Shown in pieces: positions 17,745 through 27,247 of a DNA stretch of 64,000 bases. The position numbers and the translations under genes were made by a program. Origin of the DNA: Alienimonas californiensis. GTDB lineage: Bacteria > Planctomycetota > Planctomycetia > Planctomycetales > Planctomycetaceae. Position 1 is the stretch's first letter, and every line of letters begins with the position of its first letter. The notes below the pieces were generated by a model, which ran no database searches, had not been told where the DNA came from, and saw only the letters and a list, made by a program, of their open reading frames with translations. The stretch is taken from positions 4,471,823 through 4,535,822 of the forward strand of contig NZ_CP036265.1 of the NCBI RefSeq assembly GCF_007743815.1. The letters run 5' to 3'.

Positions 17745-18014
17745 ATGTTGAAGATCGAAGACGACGCCGAACGGTTCGACCTCCGCGACGAAGCTCCGGA
17801 CGACACCCGGCCGGACGTCGAGGAGACGTTGGAACATCTCCGCGAGACCCTGACGCACGACCTGCTCGTGCGGGCCTACGTCTCCGCCCACGGCGAATCG
17901 CCGACGGTCGATGAGGCCGAGGCGTACCGCGAGGTTCTCGTCGGCGAGGCCTACAACGCCGGCATCTCCGACTGGAACGAACCTGGCGTCGACGAATTCC
18001 TCGACTGGGACTGA
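17745..18014 (+). CDS. Small acidic protein, unknown function
   Basis: 89-90 residues (GTG at 17742 or ATG at 17745). More than a quarter of the residues are Asp or Glu, with D-D-T-R-P-D-V-E-E-T-L-E-H-L, then a helical middle and the end V-D-E-F-L-D-W-D. No membrane segment or known domain. The next gene overlaps its 3' end in another frame, so the two are probably translated together. Confidence 0.6.
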   Translation: MLKIEDDAERFDLRDEAPDDTRPDVEETLEHLRETLTHDLLVRAYVSAHGESPTVDEAEAYREVLVGEAYNAGISDWNEPGVDEFLDWD

Positions 18015-18915
18015 GCCCTTCAACGCCGCCCCCGGCCCGACGCTCTACGTCGCCAATTTCGACTTCGACGACCGGCTGGCGAAGCCGTCGCTGACGACGT
18101 TGCCGAAGAACCTACGAGCAATCAACGAACGTCTCGCCGCAACGCTGTCCGACCTTTGCGGCACCGCCGACACGATCGTTCTGCCGGGGGAGCCGATTCG
18201 AGACTCGGAGCGGTACGACCGGATCGTTCCTTGGGGCGTGGAGCCTCACACGCTGCGGTGGCTCGCGGAGAACGGCGTGCGGCCCCAAGTGATAGCCTCG
18301 CTGCCGGATTCAACGGCGGCGCGGGCCGTCAACTCCCGTCGTTGGCAGTGGGAGACGGAACAGGCGCTTGGTCTCATCGCCGGCGAGGTCGTCCTGTGCG
18401 AATTGCTCGACGATCTCGCTGCGGTGCTCGACGCCCTCGCGAAATATCCACGTGGTTGGGTGTTGAAGGCGGAGCACGGCGGCAGCGGCCGCGGGCTGAG
18501 GTTCGGCATGGGGCCGTTCTCAGAGGCGGACGCCAAATGGGCGCACGGCGTCTTTCAACGCGGACTGTGCGTGACAGCGGAGCCGCGGGACGATCGCGCC
18601 CGCGAATACAGTGCCCACCTCACGATCCGCGACGACAGCGTCACGTTCGACGGTGTCTGCTTTCTCCACAGCACGCCGACCGGGCGATTTCGCAGTGCCG
18701 AACCCCTCTCGCGACTGTCCCCGGCGCTGCTTGATGCCGTGCCGATCTGGACCGCCGTCGGGGAACGCGCCCGCGAATCGGGTTATCGTGGCCCAATGGG
18801 GGTCGACGCCGCCGCCGCGTGGGGCGTGGTGGAGCGCCCCGTCCGCGACGTGAACGCCCGCTGGACGATGGGGCGGATCGCGCTCGCCACCGGGCGGGAG
18901 GTGCGCAATCCGTAA
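17911..18915 (+). CDS. ATP-grasp family protein
   Basis: Up to 334 residues; recognisable sequence begins at T-L-Y-V-A-N-F-D-F-D-D (near 18040). ATP-grasp signs are a nucleotide-binding W-V-L-K-A-E-H-G-G-S-G-R-G, an acidic F-D-G strand, G-P-M-G-V-D-A and the metal-site end V-R-D-V-N-A-R-W-T-M-G. Such enzymes join a carboxylate, activated as acyl phosphate, to an amine or thiol. The ATG at 17911 lies 104 bp inside the acidic-protein gene and its first 40 residues look like out-of-frame translation. The true start may be CTG 17983 or TTG 18100. Substrate unknown. Confidence 0.75.
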   Translation: MRPRRTARFSSARPTTPASPTGTNLASTNSSTGTEPFNAAPGPTLYVANFDFDDRLAKPSLTTLPKNLRAINERLAATLSDLCGTADTIVLPGEPIRDSERYDRIVPWGVEPHTLRWLAENGVRPQVIASLPDSTAARAVNSRRWQWETEQALGLIAGEVVLCELLDDLAAVLDALAKYPRGWVLKAEHGGSGRGLRFGMGPFSEADAKWAHGVFQRGLCVTAEPRDDRAREYSAHLTIRDDSVTFDGVCFLHSTPTGRFRSAEPLSRLSPALLDAVPIWTAVGERARESGYRGPMGVDAAAAWGVVERPVRDVNARWTMGRIALATGREVRNP

Positions 18916-18923
18916 ATCACTTC

Positions 18924-18955
18924 TAACGCAGTGGCCCCGCGGGGCCTCTGCGTTA
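18924..18955. terminator. Hairpin between convergent genes
   Basis: A 32-bp inverted repeat with 15-bp arms (TAACGCAG then T then GGCCCC; 14 of 15 paired) around a 2-nt centre. It lies between the ATP-grasp and SNF2 stops. No U-tract follows on either strand, so termination is likely but not certain. A near relative is at 54902-54933. Confidence 0.65.
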
Positions 18956-18963
18956 CGGGGTTC

Positions 18964-20790
18964 TCACGCCGCCATGCGCAGCGGCCCGTCGAGTTTTTCC
19001 TTGCCGGGCACCTGCAGGTCGAATAGTTGGAAAATGTCCTTGGCCTGCCAGCCGAGGTTTTCGCGTTCGCTGTCGGCCTCGCCGAGGACCGCTTTAAAGA
19101 TGTCTCGCTTCTCTTCTAGCACCTTGTCGATGCGCTCCTCGACGGTGTCCGTGCAGATGTACTTGGTGACGACCACCTTGTTCTTCACGCCCACGCGGTG
19201 GGCGCGGTTGATCGCCTGATCCTCGATCGCCGGGTTCCACCAGCGGTCGTAGAGGAACACGTAGCCGGCGAACTGCAGGTTCAGCCCGACGGCGCCGGTG
19301 CCGTAGCTCATCAGGATGATGTGGCTGTCCTTATCTTCCTTGAACTTCGCCAGGATCGGCTCCCGCTGCTTGTGCGGGATGCCGCCGTGGTAGATCAGCG
19401 GGTTGGACTGCGGGACGCGCTGCTTGAGGTGGCCGTCGATCCAGTCGATCGTCTTGGTCCACTGGCTGAACAGGATCGCCTTGCCGCCGCTGGCGGTGAT
19501 CTCCTCCAGGTCGCTGCACAGGGCGTCCAGCTTGCAGGACTGATCGGTCAGCGGGTCGAAGTTGGCGATCTGCTTGAGCCGCATCACCAGTTCCATCGCC
19601 CCGCTGACGGTCACGTCGTCGCCCATTTCCTTGAGGCGCACGACGCCGTCCTTTTCGGCCGTGTGGTAGGCTGTCTGCTGGGCGGGGGCGAGTTCGAGGT
19701 ACTCCGTGCGGTCCAGCCGCGGCGGCATGTCCGGATGCACCAAGTCCTTGGAGCGCCGTAGAATGTGATTCTCGGAGATCACCCGCAGCCGGTTGAGGTC
19801 CGCGTCCTCGTCCTTTTCGAGCGGGCCGAGGAAGCGGTACAGGTTCACCAGTTCGTCCGGCCGGTTCTCGATCGGCGTGCCGGTGAGGGCCCACGACCGG
19901 CCGCGGGGGACGCTGCCGATGACCTTATTGGTGACGGACTCCCCGTTCTTGATTCGCTGGGCCTCGTCCAGCACGACGAGGTCGAACCGCGGCCGATCGC
20001 CCTCGCCCTCGCCGGGGCTGCCGTCGAGCTTCGGCGGCGGACCGAGATCGATCCAGTCGCGTGTGATCTTTTCGTAGTTCGTCAGCAGCACGGGGACGCC
20101 GGGCTGGGTCCAGGCCTCCTTGCGCTTGTCCCAGTTGCCGTCGATCGTGTGGACGGGGATCTCCTCCGCCCAAAAGGCGAACTCCCGCTGCCAGTTGGGG
20201 ATGAGCGGCTTCGGGCAGATCAGCAGCACCCGCCGTACCTGCCCGCTGCGCAGGAGCAGGCGGATCGCGGTAATCGTCTGCATCGTCTTGCCGAGGCCCA
20301 TCTCGTCCGCCAGCAGGGCGCTGTCGTGGCTGAACAGCCAGGCGATCCCCTGGTACTGGTAGGGAAACGGCTCGAACGGCATGTGCAGGTCCTGCCCAGC
20401 GAGCAGTTCCTCCAACGGCGGCTGGAGCATGTAGAACAGCCGATCGCTCAGCGCGAGCGTCTGGCTCGGCGGGCGCAGCCGGGTCCGCTTGCCCGGCGTG
20501 CGGGGCGGGGCGTCCGGTTTGTGCAGCTTCGGCTTGGGCGGATCCAGCAGGGGGACGCCCTCGGGGAAGGTCAGCTTGACCGTCATCACCCGCGGCGGCT
20601 TGGGCCGCCAGCGCGGCTCGAGCGTCGGCTCCGACCCCAGCGGGATCGTCCGCGTTTCGAACTTCGGGGCCCGCCCCAGCGACGGGTTCATGCCCGACGG
20701 GTGCACCGACGCCGTCAGCGACGCGAACGGCGAGAGGACAGTCGGCGGTTCGATCGGTTCGGGCCTATCCTTGGGGAGGGGGGCCGTCAT
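18964..20790 (-). CDS. SNF2-family DNA helicase/translocase
   Basis: 608 residues. The Walker A helicase motif D-E-M-G-L-G-K-T is at about 162-169, with motif II D-E-A-Q near 270, [11 protein letters not shown] (III), and C-terminal motifs [14 protein letters not shown] and [19 protein letters not shown]. SNF2 proteins use ATP to move on duplex DNA and shift bound proteins. The N-terminal 130 residues are Pro-rich with no SWIM zinc finger. ATG at 20790 shares one base with the stop of the upstream 179-residue gene, which points to a functional pair. Confidence 0.92.
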   Translation of the reverse strand: MTAPLPKDRPEPIEPPTVLSPFASLTASVHPSGMNPSLGRAPKFETRTIPLGSEPTLEPRWRPKPPRVMTVKLTFPEGVPLLDPPKPKLHKPDAPPRTPGKRTRLRPPSQTLALSDRLFYMLQPPLEELLAGQDLHMPFEPFPYQYQGIAWLFSHDSALLADEMGLGKTMQTITAIRLLLRSGQVRRVLLICPKPLIPNWQREFAFWAEEIPVHTIDGNWDKRKEAWTQPGVPVLLTNYEKITRDWIDLGPPPKLDGSPGEGEGDRPRFDLVVLDEAQRIKNGESVTNKVIGSVPRGRSWALTGTPIENRPDELVNLYRFLGPLEKDEDADLNRLRVISENHILRRSKDLVHPDMPPRLDRTEYLELAPAQQTAYHTAEKDGVVRLKEMGDDVTVSGAMELVMRLKQIANFDPLTDQSCKLDALCSDLEEITASGGKAILFSQWTKTIDWIDGHLKQRVPQSNPLIYHGGIPHKQREPILAKFKEDKDSHIILMSYGTGAVGLNLQFAGYVFLYDRWWNPAIEDQAINRAHRVGVKNKVVVTKYICTDTVEERIDKVLEEKRDIFKAVLGEADSERENLGWQAKDIFQLFDLQVPGKEKLDGPLRMAA

Positions 20791-21329
20791 CAAGCCGCCA
20801 CCGACTTACAGGTTTCGGCCAGTGCCTCGCGGACGCGCTCGAACGGTTCGCTGAGGTCCGCGTGCTCCGGGATGCGGTCGCGATAGCTCGAAACGAAGTC
20901 CCGGTCGCTCCCGTGCGACGGGTGGAAGTGCAGCGTGCGACAGCCGACGGACAGTGCCGAGCCGCCGCTCGGGCCGGCGTTGTGGCCCTCGGGCGGAGCG
21001 TCCTTTTCGTCGCCCTCGACCCGGGCGACGGCTCGGTCGATGTGCGGTCGCAGCGAGAGCATTGCCGCGCTCTCACAGAGGATCAGGTTCGGTTTGACGC
21101 CAGCTTTTTTCACCAGCGTGCCGCCGATCACCTCGCCCAGCAGGTAGGGGACGAGGGTGGGGCCGTAGAGGATCTGCTGGGTGCGGTCCGGCCGAACGGG
21201 GGTGGTGCACTGAAACTCCAGCGGCCGGCCGAGGCGGTCGGTCATCAACAGACCGCCCACGTGCCCGCCGCCGGGCAGGTCGACCGCTGTGAGGAATCCG
21301 AGCGTCAGTGTCTCGTCCGCTTTCGCCAT
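20790..21329 (-). CDS. Conserved-looking protein coupled to the SNF2 gene
   Basis: 179 residues, soluble, starting [16 protein letters not shown]. The first 100 residues alternate short strands and helices ([29 protein letters not shown]); the last 70 hold a charged, Gly-rich linker and a helix. I do not recognise it. ATG at 21329 fits; anything upstream is divergent DNA of the ligase gene. The one-base overlap with the SNF2 start suggests a related role. Confidence 0.65.
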   Translation of the reverse strand: MAKADETLTLGFLTAVDLPGGGHVGGLLMTDRLGRPLEFQCTTPVRPDRTQQILYGPTLVPYLLGEVIGGTLVKKAGVKPNLILCESAAMLSLRPHIDRAVARVEGDEKDAPPEGHNAGPSGGSALSVGCRTLHFHPSHGSDRDFVSSYRDRIPEHADLSEPFERVREALAETCKSVAA

Positions 21330-21514
21330 CGCGCGTCCGTCCGTGTCGCTGTTCGAACTTCGCGGGCCGATCCGTGGCCGCCGGGGTGGGATCGTCGGGG
21401 CGGGGGGCCGTCCTTGAGTCGCTCCGTTCGCGCCCGCACAGGCTCCGGGTTCGCCCGAGGCGGCGGGAGCGGTCAGAATCGGGTTCGCTTCCCGCCGACG
21501 CCCGCCCGCCGCTG

Positions 21515-22789
21515 ATGCCCGCCGCCCCCTTTCCCACCCGTGAGGAGATCGACCGGGAGCAAGCCGCCAAGCTCCGCGTCCTCCTGACGGAGGCCGTCCC
21601 CCGCAGCCCGTTCTGGTCTGCGAAGCTGGCGGGCGTGGACCTGTCCACGGTCCACACGGCGGCCGATTTGACGCGGTTGCCGCTCTGCACGAAACAGGAA
21701 CTGGTCGACGATCAAGCCGCGAACCCGCCGTTCGGCACCGTCCTGACGAAGCCCGCTGCGGCATACAACCGCATCCACCAGACCAGCGGGACCACCGGCG
21801 AGCCGCTCCGCTGGCTGGACGACGCCGACAGCTGGGCCTGGTTCGGCCGCTGCTGGGAGGAGATCTACCGCCTCGCCGGTGTGACGGCGGAGGACCGGCT
21901 GTTCTTCCCGTTCAGTTTCGGGCCGTTCATTGGCTTCTGGGCCGCCTTCGACGGGGCCTCCCGCGCCGGCCGGTTCACGATCGCCGGCGGGGGGATGAGC
22001 AGCGAGGGCCGGCTGCGGCTGATCTCGACCGTCACCCCCACCGTCGTCGGCTGCACGCCGACTTACGCCCTGCGGCTGGCCGAGGTCGCCGAGGCGACCG
22101 GCTACGACCTGGCCGGGTGCAGCGTTCGCAAGCTGTTCGTCGCCGGCGAGCCGGGCGGGGCGATTCCCGAAGTCCGGGACCGCATCGAGGAGGCGTGGGG
22201 CGCGACGGTGTTCGATCAGTGGGGCATGACGGAACTCGGCTCCGTCACCGCCGTCGCCGAGGGCGACCGGGACGCGATCTACGTGCTGGATCGGGAGTTC
22301 GTGGCGGAGATCCTCGACCCGGAGACCCAGCAGCCCGTCGCCCCCGGCGAGGCCGGCGAACTGGTGGTGACGAACCTCGGCCGGTTGGCCTCGCCGCTGA
22401 TCCGCTACCGGACCGGCGACCTCGTGCGGCGCTCCGCGGGTCCCTCGCCGATCGGCCTGCCCTACACGCGGCTGGAGGGCGGCATCCTCGCACGGTTGGA
22501 CGACATGGTGACGATCCGCGGCAACAACGTGTTCCCCTCCGCCGTCGACGCGGTGCTGCGGACGCTCGACGGCGTCGCCGAGTACCGCGTCACGGTCACT
22601 ACCGCCCGGGCGATGCCGCACCTGCGGATCGAAATCGAGCCCGCGGAGGGCCTCGCCCCCGCCGCCCTGCTGCCCCGCGTGCATAAGGCGGTGAAGGAGC
22701 GGCTGAATTTCACCGCCGAGATCGTCCCCGCCGCGGCCGGCGCGCTGCCGCGGTTCGAAATGAAGGGCCGCCGCTGGGTCAGGGGATGA
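21515..22789 (+). CDS. Phenylacetate-CoA ligase family (PaaK-like) adenylate-forming enzyme
   Basis: 424 residues. Adenylation motifs are present: H-Q-T-S-G-T-T-G-E-P-L-R-W around 90, Q-W-G-M-T-E-L-G-S near 237 and I-R-Y-R-T-G-D-L near 297, followed by a C-terminal lid with T-I-R-G-N-N-V-F-P-S. This is the PaaK branch, which activates an aromatic or other small carboxylic acid to an acyl adenylate and then a CoA thioester. No phenylacetate-degradation genes are nearby, so the acid is unknown. ATG 21515 matches the family start. Confidence 0.85.
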   Translation: MPAAPFPTREEIDREQAAKLRVLLTEAVPRSPFWSAKLAGVDLSTVHTAADLTRLPLCTKQELVDDQAANPPFGTVLTKPAAAYNRIHQTSGTTGEPLRWLDDADSWAWFGRCWEEIYRLAGVTAEDRLFFPFSFGPFIGFWAAFDGASRAGRFTIAGGGMSSEGRLRLISTVTPTVVGCTPTYALRLAEVAEATGYDLAGCSVRKLFVAGEPGGAIPEVRDRIEEAWGATVFDQWGMTELGSVTAVAEGDRDAIYVLDREFVAEILDPETQQPVAPGEAGELVVTNLGRLASPLIRYRTGDLVRRSAGPSPIGLPYTRLEGGILARLDDMVTIRGNNVFPSAVDAVLRTLDGVAEYRVTVTTARAMPHLRIEIEPAEGLAPAALLPRVHKAVKERLNFTAEIVPAAAGALPRFEMKGRRWVRG

Positions 22790-22822
22790 GTGTCCGGAGG
22801 GATTCCGGCCCACCCATGCGAA

Positions 22823-22852
22823 ACGCCCGCCGGTCGCGGGACCGGCGGGCGT
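22823..22852. terminator. Hairpin between convergent genes
   Basis: A perfect 12-bp stem (ACGCCCGCCGGT and its complement) with a 6-nt loop between the ligase and HMA genes. On the minus strand TTT follows the stem, so it probably ends the HMA transcript; on the plus strand no T run is seen. Confidence 0.65.
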
Positions 22853-22885
22853 CGTCGGAGTCGATCGGCCGAAGCCGGTCTGGAC

Positions 22886-23305
22886 TCAGATCATCACGTT
22901 TTCGACGGGGAAGTTCTTGGCGGCGAGGGCCTTCTTGGCGGCTTCGAGGTTGAAACCCTTGCCGACGTTGAACTTAACCGTGTTGGTCGGGACGTCGGTC
23001 TGGACGTCGGAGACGCCTTCCAGCTCGGCCAGGGTGTTCTGCACGGCGGGGGCGCAGGAGATCGGGCAGTTCATGTCCGGCACGGTGAAGGTCACCGGAC
23101 CCTCGTAGGAGGCCAGGATCGCCGTGGCGTCGCTGCCGAGGGCGGCGCTGCTCCCGCTCTCGACGGCGCTGCCGCTCTCGACGTCTACGTCGCCGTCCAC
23201 CGGGGCGACGGGGGCCACCGGGTCGACGGCGCCGTCTTCGGGGGCGCAGCCGACGAGGGCCAGCGGCAGGCAGAGCAGGGCGGCGAACGGAATCAGACGC
23301 TTCAT
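22886..23305 (-). CDS. Lipoprotein with a heavy-metal-associated (HMA) domain
   Basis: 139 residues. The signal peptide ends A-L-V-G-C, so the protein is lipid-anchored. A Val/Asp/Ser linker leads to an HMA ferredoxin-like domain of about 70 residues with M-N-C-P-I-S-C-A-P-A-V: two cysteines in a C-x3-C spacing, against the usual C-x2-C. The domain probably binds Cu(I), Zn or a similar ion outside the cytoplasm. Single gene, convergent with the ligase. Confidence 0.8.
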   Translation of the reverse strand: MKRLIPFAALLCLPLALVGCAPEDGAVDPVAPVAPVDGDVDVESGSAVESGSSAALGSDATAILASYEGPVTFTVPDMNCPISCAPAVQNTLAELEGVSDVQTDVPTNTVKFNVGKGFNLEAAKKALAAKNFPVENVMI

Positions 23306-23439
23306 AGCGAAGGGGTGGGCCAGATCGGGGGGGAAGAGGCCGCCGAGTCTTCGCTCGAACGGCCGTGGGGGGCCGATTGTACCGCAGCGTCCAGCTCGGA
23401 ACACCGCTTCGCCGCGGGCGACCGCGAAGCCGCGGCGGC

Positions 23440-24783
23440 TCAGTCCGCCACCAGCATTACGACCGGCTCGCCACGTAGGCTTTCCAGCTTCGCCCACCGC
23501 TCCGCAGCGGCCCGCAGCCGCGCGCCGGAGGTGCGATGCGTCATCACCACCACGGAGACGACGGACGGGTCGGCGTTATCGTCGGCCTCCGGCCCGGCGT
23601 GCTGGATGATGCTCGCCAGACTGATGCCCGAGGAGCCGAGGATGTCCGCCAGGGCCGCAAAAACATGGGGCCGATCGACCACGCGGAACCGCAGGTAGAA
23701 CCGGCTGAACAGCTCGTCCGCCGGCACCGGCCGCAGCGGGGAGTCCGGCTGGCGCGGCCGGAACGGCGGCCGGGCGGCGGCGATCGACAGCAGGTCCGCC
23801 AGCACCGCGGAGGCGGTCGGCTCCCGCCCGGCGCCCGGACCGGCGAACCAGGCGTCGCCCACCAAATCGCCCCGCACGGCGACGACGTTCATCGGCCCGT
23901 TGATATTCGCGACCGCGTCCGTTCGCCGCACCAGCGTGGGCCGCACGGACAGTTCGAGCCCCCGCTCCGTGCGCTTCGCCACCGCCAGCAGCTTCACGGC
24001 GCAGCCGAGTTCTTCGGCGAAGGACAGGTCCTCGGCGTCCAGTACGTCGATCCCGCCCATGGAGACGTCCGCAAACGTCACCTCCGCCCCGAAGGCCAGC
24101 CGGGAGAGAATGACCAGCTTTTGGGCGGCGTCGGTGCCGTCGACGTCCATTGAGGGATCCGCCTCGGCGTAGCCCCGCTTCTGCGCTTCGGCGAGGGCGT
24201 CGGCGTAGCTGGCGCCGGTGTCCGCCATGCGGGAGAGCAGAAAGTTGCTCGTGCCGTTCAGGATCGCCCGGATGCCGGTGATTCGATTGGCAGCGAGGGA
24301 CTCCGTCAGCCCGGCGACGATCGGCACGCCGCCGGCGACGGCGGCTTCGTACCGGATCATCCGGCCGTGCTCGGCCGCCAGAGCGAACAGTTCCGGGCCG
24401 CGCTCGCAGATCAGGGCCTTATTCGCCGTGACGACATGCTTGCCGGCCCGCAGCAGGTCGCGGCAGAGCTCGAACGCCTGCGGGATTCCGCCGATCAGTT
24501 CCACGCCGATCGCCACCGCCGGGTCGTCCACGGCCCGCCGCATGTCGTCGTGCAGGACGCCGGCGGGCAGATCAATGCCGCGGTTCTTCGCCACGTCCCG
24601 CACGACGGCGTGCTTGAGGGACAGCGGGCGGCCGGCGGTGAGGGTCTGCGGATGCCGGAGCAACCGCTCCGCGACGCCGCCGCCCACGGTGCCCAGCCCG
24701 AACAGGGCGACGCCCAACGGTTCGGCGGCCGGTCCGCCGGTCGCCGACGGAGAGGGGGCGGGAACGTCGGCCGGATTCGACAT
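23440..24783 (-). CDS. hom: Homoserine dehydrogenase
   Basis: 447 residues. The N-terminal Rossmann fold has G-L-G-T-V-G-G-G-V; the catalytic domain has G-I-P-Q-A-F-E-L, V-T-A-N-K-A-L, A-A-V-A-G-G-V-P-I, G-T-S-N-F-L-L-S-R-M and a Y-A-E-A-D-P-S-x-D-V-D-G-x-D-A signature. A C-terminal ACT domain (R-F-R-V-V-D-R-P-H-V-F-A-A-L-A) suggests threonine feedback. It reduces aspartate semialdehyde to homoserine for threonine and methionine. Start at ATG 24783, divergent from mqnA. Confidence 0.95.
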   Translation of the reverse strand: MSNPADVPAPSPSATGGPAAEPLGVALFGLGTVGGGVAERLLRHPQTLTAGRPLSLKHAVVRDVAKNRGIDLPAGVLHDDMRRAVDDPAVAIGVELIGGIPQAFELCRDLLRAGKHVVTANKALICERGPELFALAAEHGRMIRYEAAVAGGVPIVAGLTESLAANRITGIRAILNGTSNFLLSRMADTGASYADALAEAQKRGYAEADPSMDVDGTDAAQKLVILSRLAFGAEVTFADVSMGGIDVLDAEDLSFAEELGCAVKLLAVAKRTERGLELSVRPTLVRRTDAVANINGPMNVVAVRGDLVGDAWFAGPGAGREPTASAVLADLLSIAAARPPFRPRQPDSPLRPVPADELFSRFYLRFRVVDRPHVFAALADILGSSGISLASIIQHAGPEADDNADPSVVSVVVMTHRTSGARLRAAAERWAKLESLRGEPVVMLVAD

Positions 24784-24917
24784 GGGGCGGGTCGTCGGGG
24801 AACTTCTTGAGACGGGGCGGGGTGAAGTGGCCTGCGGCCGCACGGTTTCTCCCCTACGTTCCCCGCTTCCACAAGTCCGCCCCGGTTTCGGCCGGTCGCC
24901 CCGTTCCCCCGGCTCCC

Positions 24918-25868
24918 ATGCCCGCTCTCGCCGCCGACCCGCCGCCGGGCCCGCGGGTGGGCGGCGTGATCTACCTGAACAGTCGCCCGCTGATCGAGGG
25001 CCTGCGGGCCGACCTGGACCGACGTGGGCGGCTGACCCTCGATCATCCCAGCCGGCTCGCCGACGGGCTGAAACGCGGCGCCTACGATGCGGCGCTGGTG
25101 CCGAGCATTGCGGCACTGGGGACGGCCGGGGCGACGATCCTGTCGGACGCCTGCGTCGCCGCCCGGGGGCCGGTGCGGAGCGTGAAGCTGTTCTTCCGCG
25201 TCCCGCCCGGGGAGGTGCGGTCGCTGGCGCTGGACGAGGGCTCCCGCACCAGCGCCGCCCTGTCGCGGGTGCTGTTGGCGGAACGGTTCGGCGTTCAGCC
25301 GGAACTCCGCCCGCTGCCGGTTGGCCCGGGGCCGTCGCCGCGGGCCGCCGCGGAGGCGATCGCCGCGACCGACGCCGACGCCGTGCTGCTGATCGGCGAC
25401 CGGGCGATGGTCGACCCGCCGGACCGCCGCACCGGCCGCCCCTTCGCGGCCGTGTGGGATCTGGGGCAGGTTTGGAACGAATGGACCGGCCTACCGTTCG
25501 TTTTCGCCGCGTGGGCGGCTCGGCCCGGTCTGGGGAAGGATGCGGCCGCCGATCTGGCCCGGCGATTCTCCGCCAGCCGGGACGAGGGGGTGCGGGACCT
25601 GGATCGCATCGCCGCCCTCGCGGGCCCGCCATTGGGCCTGACGCCAGAGGACGCGGCCGACTACCTCCGCCGCAACCTGCACTTCACCCTCGGCCCGGCG
25701 GAGCGGGCCGGGCTCAACCTGTACTGCGAACTGTGCGTGCGGAACGGACTGCTGCCGGAGGGCGCTCGCCCGACGTACGCTGCCCCCCCGCCGCCCCGAT
25801 CAGTCCGCCTGACGGCCCCGCCGACGGCCCGCGCCGCGACGCCCGAACCCCTGCGAGTGACTCGATGA
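24918..25868 (+). CDS. mqnA: Chorismate dehydratase MqnA (futalosine pathway)
   Basis: 316 residues with a two-lobed, periplasmic-binding-protein-like fold. Signs are Y-L-N-S-R-P-L near the start, P-S-I-A-A-L, S-V-K-L-F-F-R, L-D-E-G-S-R-T-S, a G-D-R-A-M strand and W-x-x-W-T-G-L-P-F-V-F-A-A-W. MqnA removes water from chorismate to give 3-enolpyruvylbenzoate, the first step of futalosine-route menaquinone synthesis. The stop overlaps mqnC by ATGA. The last 35 residues are a disordered Pro/Ala tail. Confidence 0.92.
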   Translation: MPALAADPPPGPRVGGVIYLNSRPLIEGLRADLDRRGRLTLDHPSRLADGLKRGAYDAALVPSIAALGTAGATILSDACVAARGPVRSVKLFFRVPPGEVRSLALDEGSRTSAALSRVLLAERFGVQPELRPLPVGPGPSPRAAAEAIAATDADAVLLIGDRAMVDPPDRRTGRPFAAVWDLGQVWNEWTGLPFVFAAWAARPGLGKDAAADLARRFSASRDEGVRDLDRIAALAGPPLGLTPEDAADYLRRNLHFTLGPAERAGLNLYCELCVRNGLLPEGARPTYAAPPPPRSVRLTAPPTARAATPEPLRVTR

Positions 25869-27088
25869 AAACCGCCGCCCCGACGGCCCACCCGCGTTTT
25901 GAGAAGACTGTTCGCAACGACCGTTCCACCGCCAAGATCCTGGCGGAGACGCTCGACGGCCGGCGGCTGAGCGACGACGACGCCCTCGCCCTGCTGCGGT
26001 CGCACGATCTGCCGGCCCTCGGCGCCGCCGCGGACGAGGTCTCGCGGCGGCTGAACCCGGGGCCGTTCCGCACGTTCAACATCGACCGGAACATCAACTA
26101 CACGAACGCCTGCACGGCGGTCTGCCATTTCTGCGCGTTCTATCGGAACCCGAAAAGCGACGAGGTCTACGTCCTCCCCCGGGCCAAGCTGCTGGAAAAG
26201 ATCGAGGAGACGGTCGCACTCGGCGGGGAGCAGATTCTGCTCCAGGGCGGGCTGCACCCGAAGTTCAAGCTGGACTGGTACGAGGAGATGTTGCGGGACA
26301 TCAAATCCTCCTTCCCGCAGGTGAACGTCCACGGCTTCAGCCCGCCGGAAATTCACCACTTCACCAAGGTGAACAAGCTCCCTCTGCGGACCGTGCTGGA
26401 GCGGTTGCAGGCCGCCGGGCTGGGCTCGCTGCCGGGCGGGGGGGCGGAGATCCTCGTGGACCGCGTCCGCGACGTGCTGACCCGCGGCAAGGTAATGACG
26501 GACGATTGGTTGAACGTCTGCCGGGTCTGGCACGAACTGGGCGGCGTCGGCTCTGCCACGATGATGTTCGGCCACGTCGAGACACTGGCGGAGCGCGTCG
26601 AGCACCTCCGCCGCATCCGCGAGTTGCAGGACGAAACCGGCGGTTTCACGGCGTTCATCTGCTGGACCTTCCAGCCGGATCACACCGATCTCTCGCACAT
26701 CCCGCCGGCCGGGGCGTTTGAGTACCTGAAGACCCAGGCCGTCGCCCGGCTCTACCTGGACAACGTTCCGCACATCCAGTCGAGCTGGGTGACGCAGGGC
26801 GAAAAGACCGGCGGCATGGCCCTCTGGTTCGGGGCCGACGACATGGGGTCGTTGATGATCGAGGAAAACGTCGTCGCCGAGGCCGGCACGGTGCATCACC
26901 TCACCCTGGAGCAGATGAAGCGCGCGATCCGCGAACGCGGCTACATCCCCCGCCAGCGGAACGTACGGTACGAGCTGATCGACGAGTGGCAGGAAGGCTG
27001 GCCCGAAGGCCGCAGCACCCTGAAGTCCCCGGCGGCGGCCAAAGCACCAGCCCAAGAGGCGACCGCCGTCCTGCCTGTGCTGAACTGA
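25865..27088 (+). CDS. mqnC: Cyclic dehypoxanthine futalosine synthase MqnC (radical SAM)
   Basis: 407 residues. The radical SAM cluster is C-x3-C-x2-C at Cys83, Cys87 and Cys90, followed by A-F-Y-R, as in MqnC. Further support: G-G-E-Q-I-L-L-Q-G-G-L-H-P, E-I-L-V-D-R-V-R and W-V-T-Q-G-E-K-T-G. MqnC cyclises dehypoxanthine futalosine in menaquinone synthesis. The gene is coupled to mqnA by ATGA. About 30 disordered residues end the protein. Confidence 0.94.
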   Translation: MKTAAPTAHPRFEKTVRNDRSTAKILAETLDGRRLSDDDALALLRSHDLPALGAAADEVSRRLNPGPFRTFNIDRNINYTNACTAVCHFCAFYRNPKSDEVYVLPRAKLLEKIEETVALGGEQILLQGGLHPKFKLDWYEEMLRDIKSSFPQVNVHGFSPPEIHHFTKVNKLPLRTVLERLQAAGLGSLPGGGAEILVDRVRDVLTRGKVMTDDWLNVCRVWHELGGVGSATMMFGHVETLAERVEHLRRIRELQDETGGFTAFICWTFQPDHTDLSHIPPAGAFEYLKTQAVARLYLDNVPHIQSSWVTQGEKTGGMALWFGADDMGSLMIEENVVAEAGTVHHLTLEQMKRAIRERGYIPRQRNVRYELIDEWQEGWPEGRSTLKSPAAAKAPAQEATAVLPVLN

Positions 27089-27247
27089 GCGCGAGAGTGG
27101 ACCGAACGAGCCGGTTCCCCGGGTCCCTCGGCTGCGAAGGGCCGGCAATCGGGCTCGCCCGCGGACCCGCCGCCGACCGGCTCGGCGAGGGCGAGCTAGG
27201 TTCACGGACCGTTTCACCGCCCCCGTCCCGTCGGCCGCGTTCGCCGC

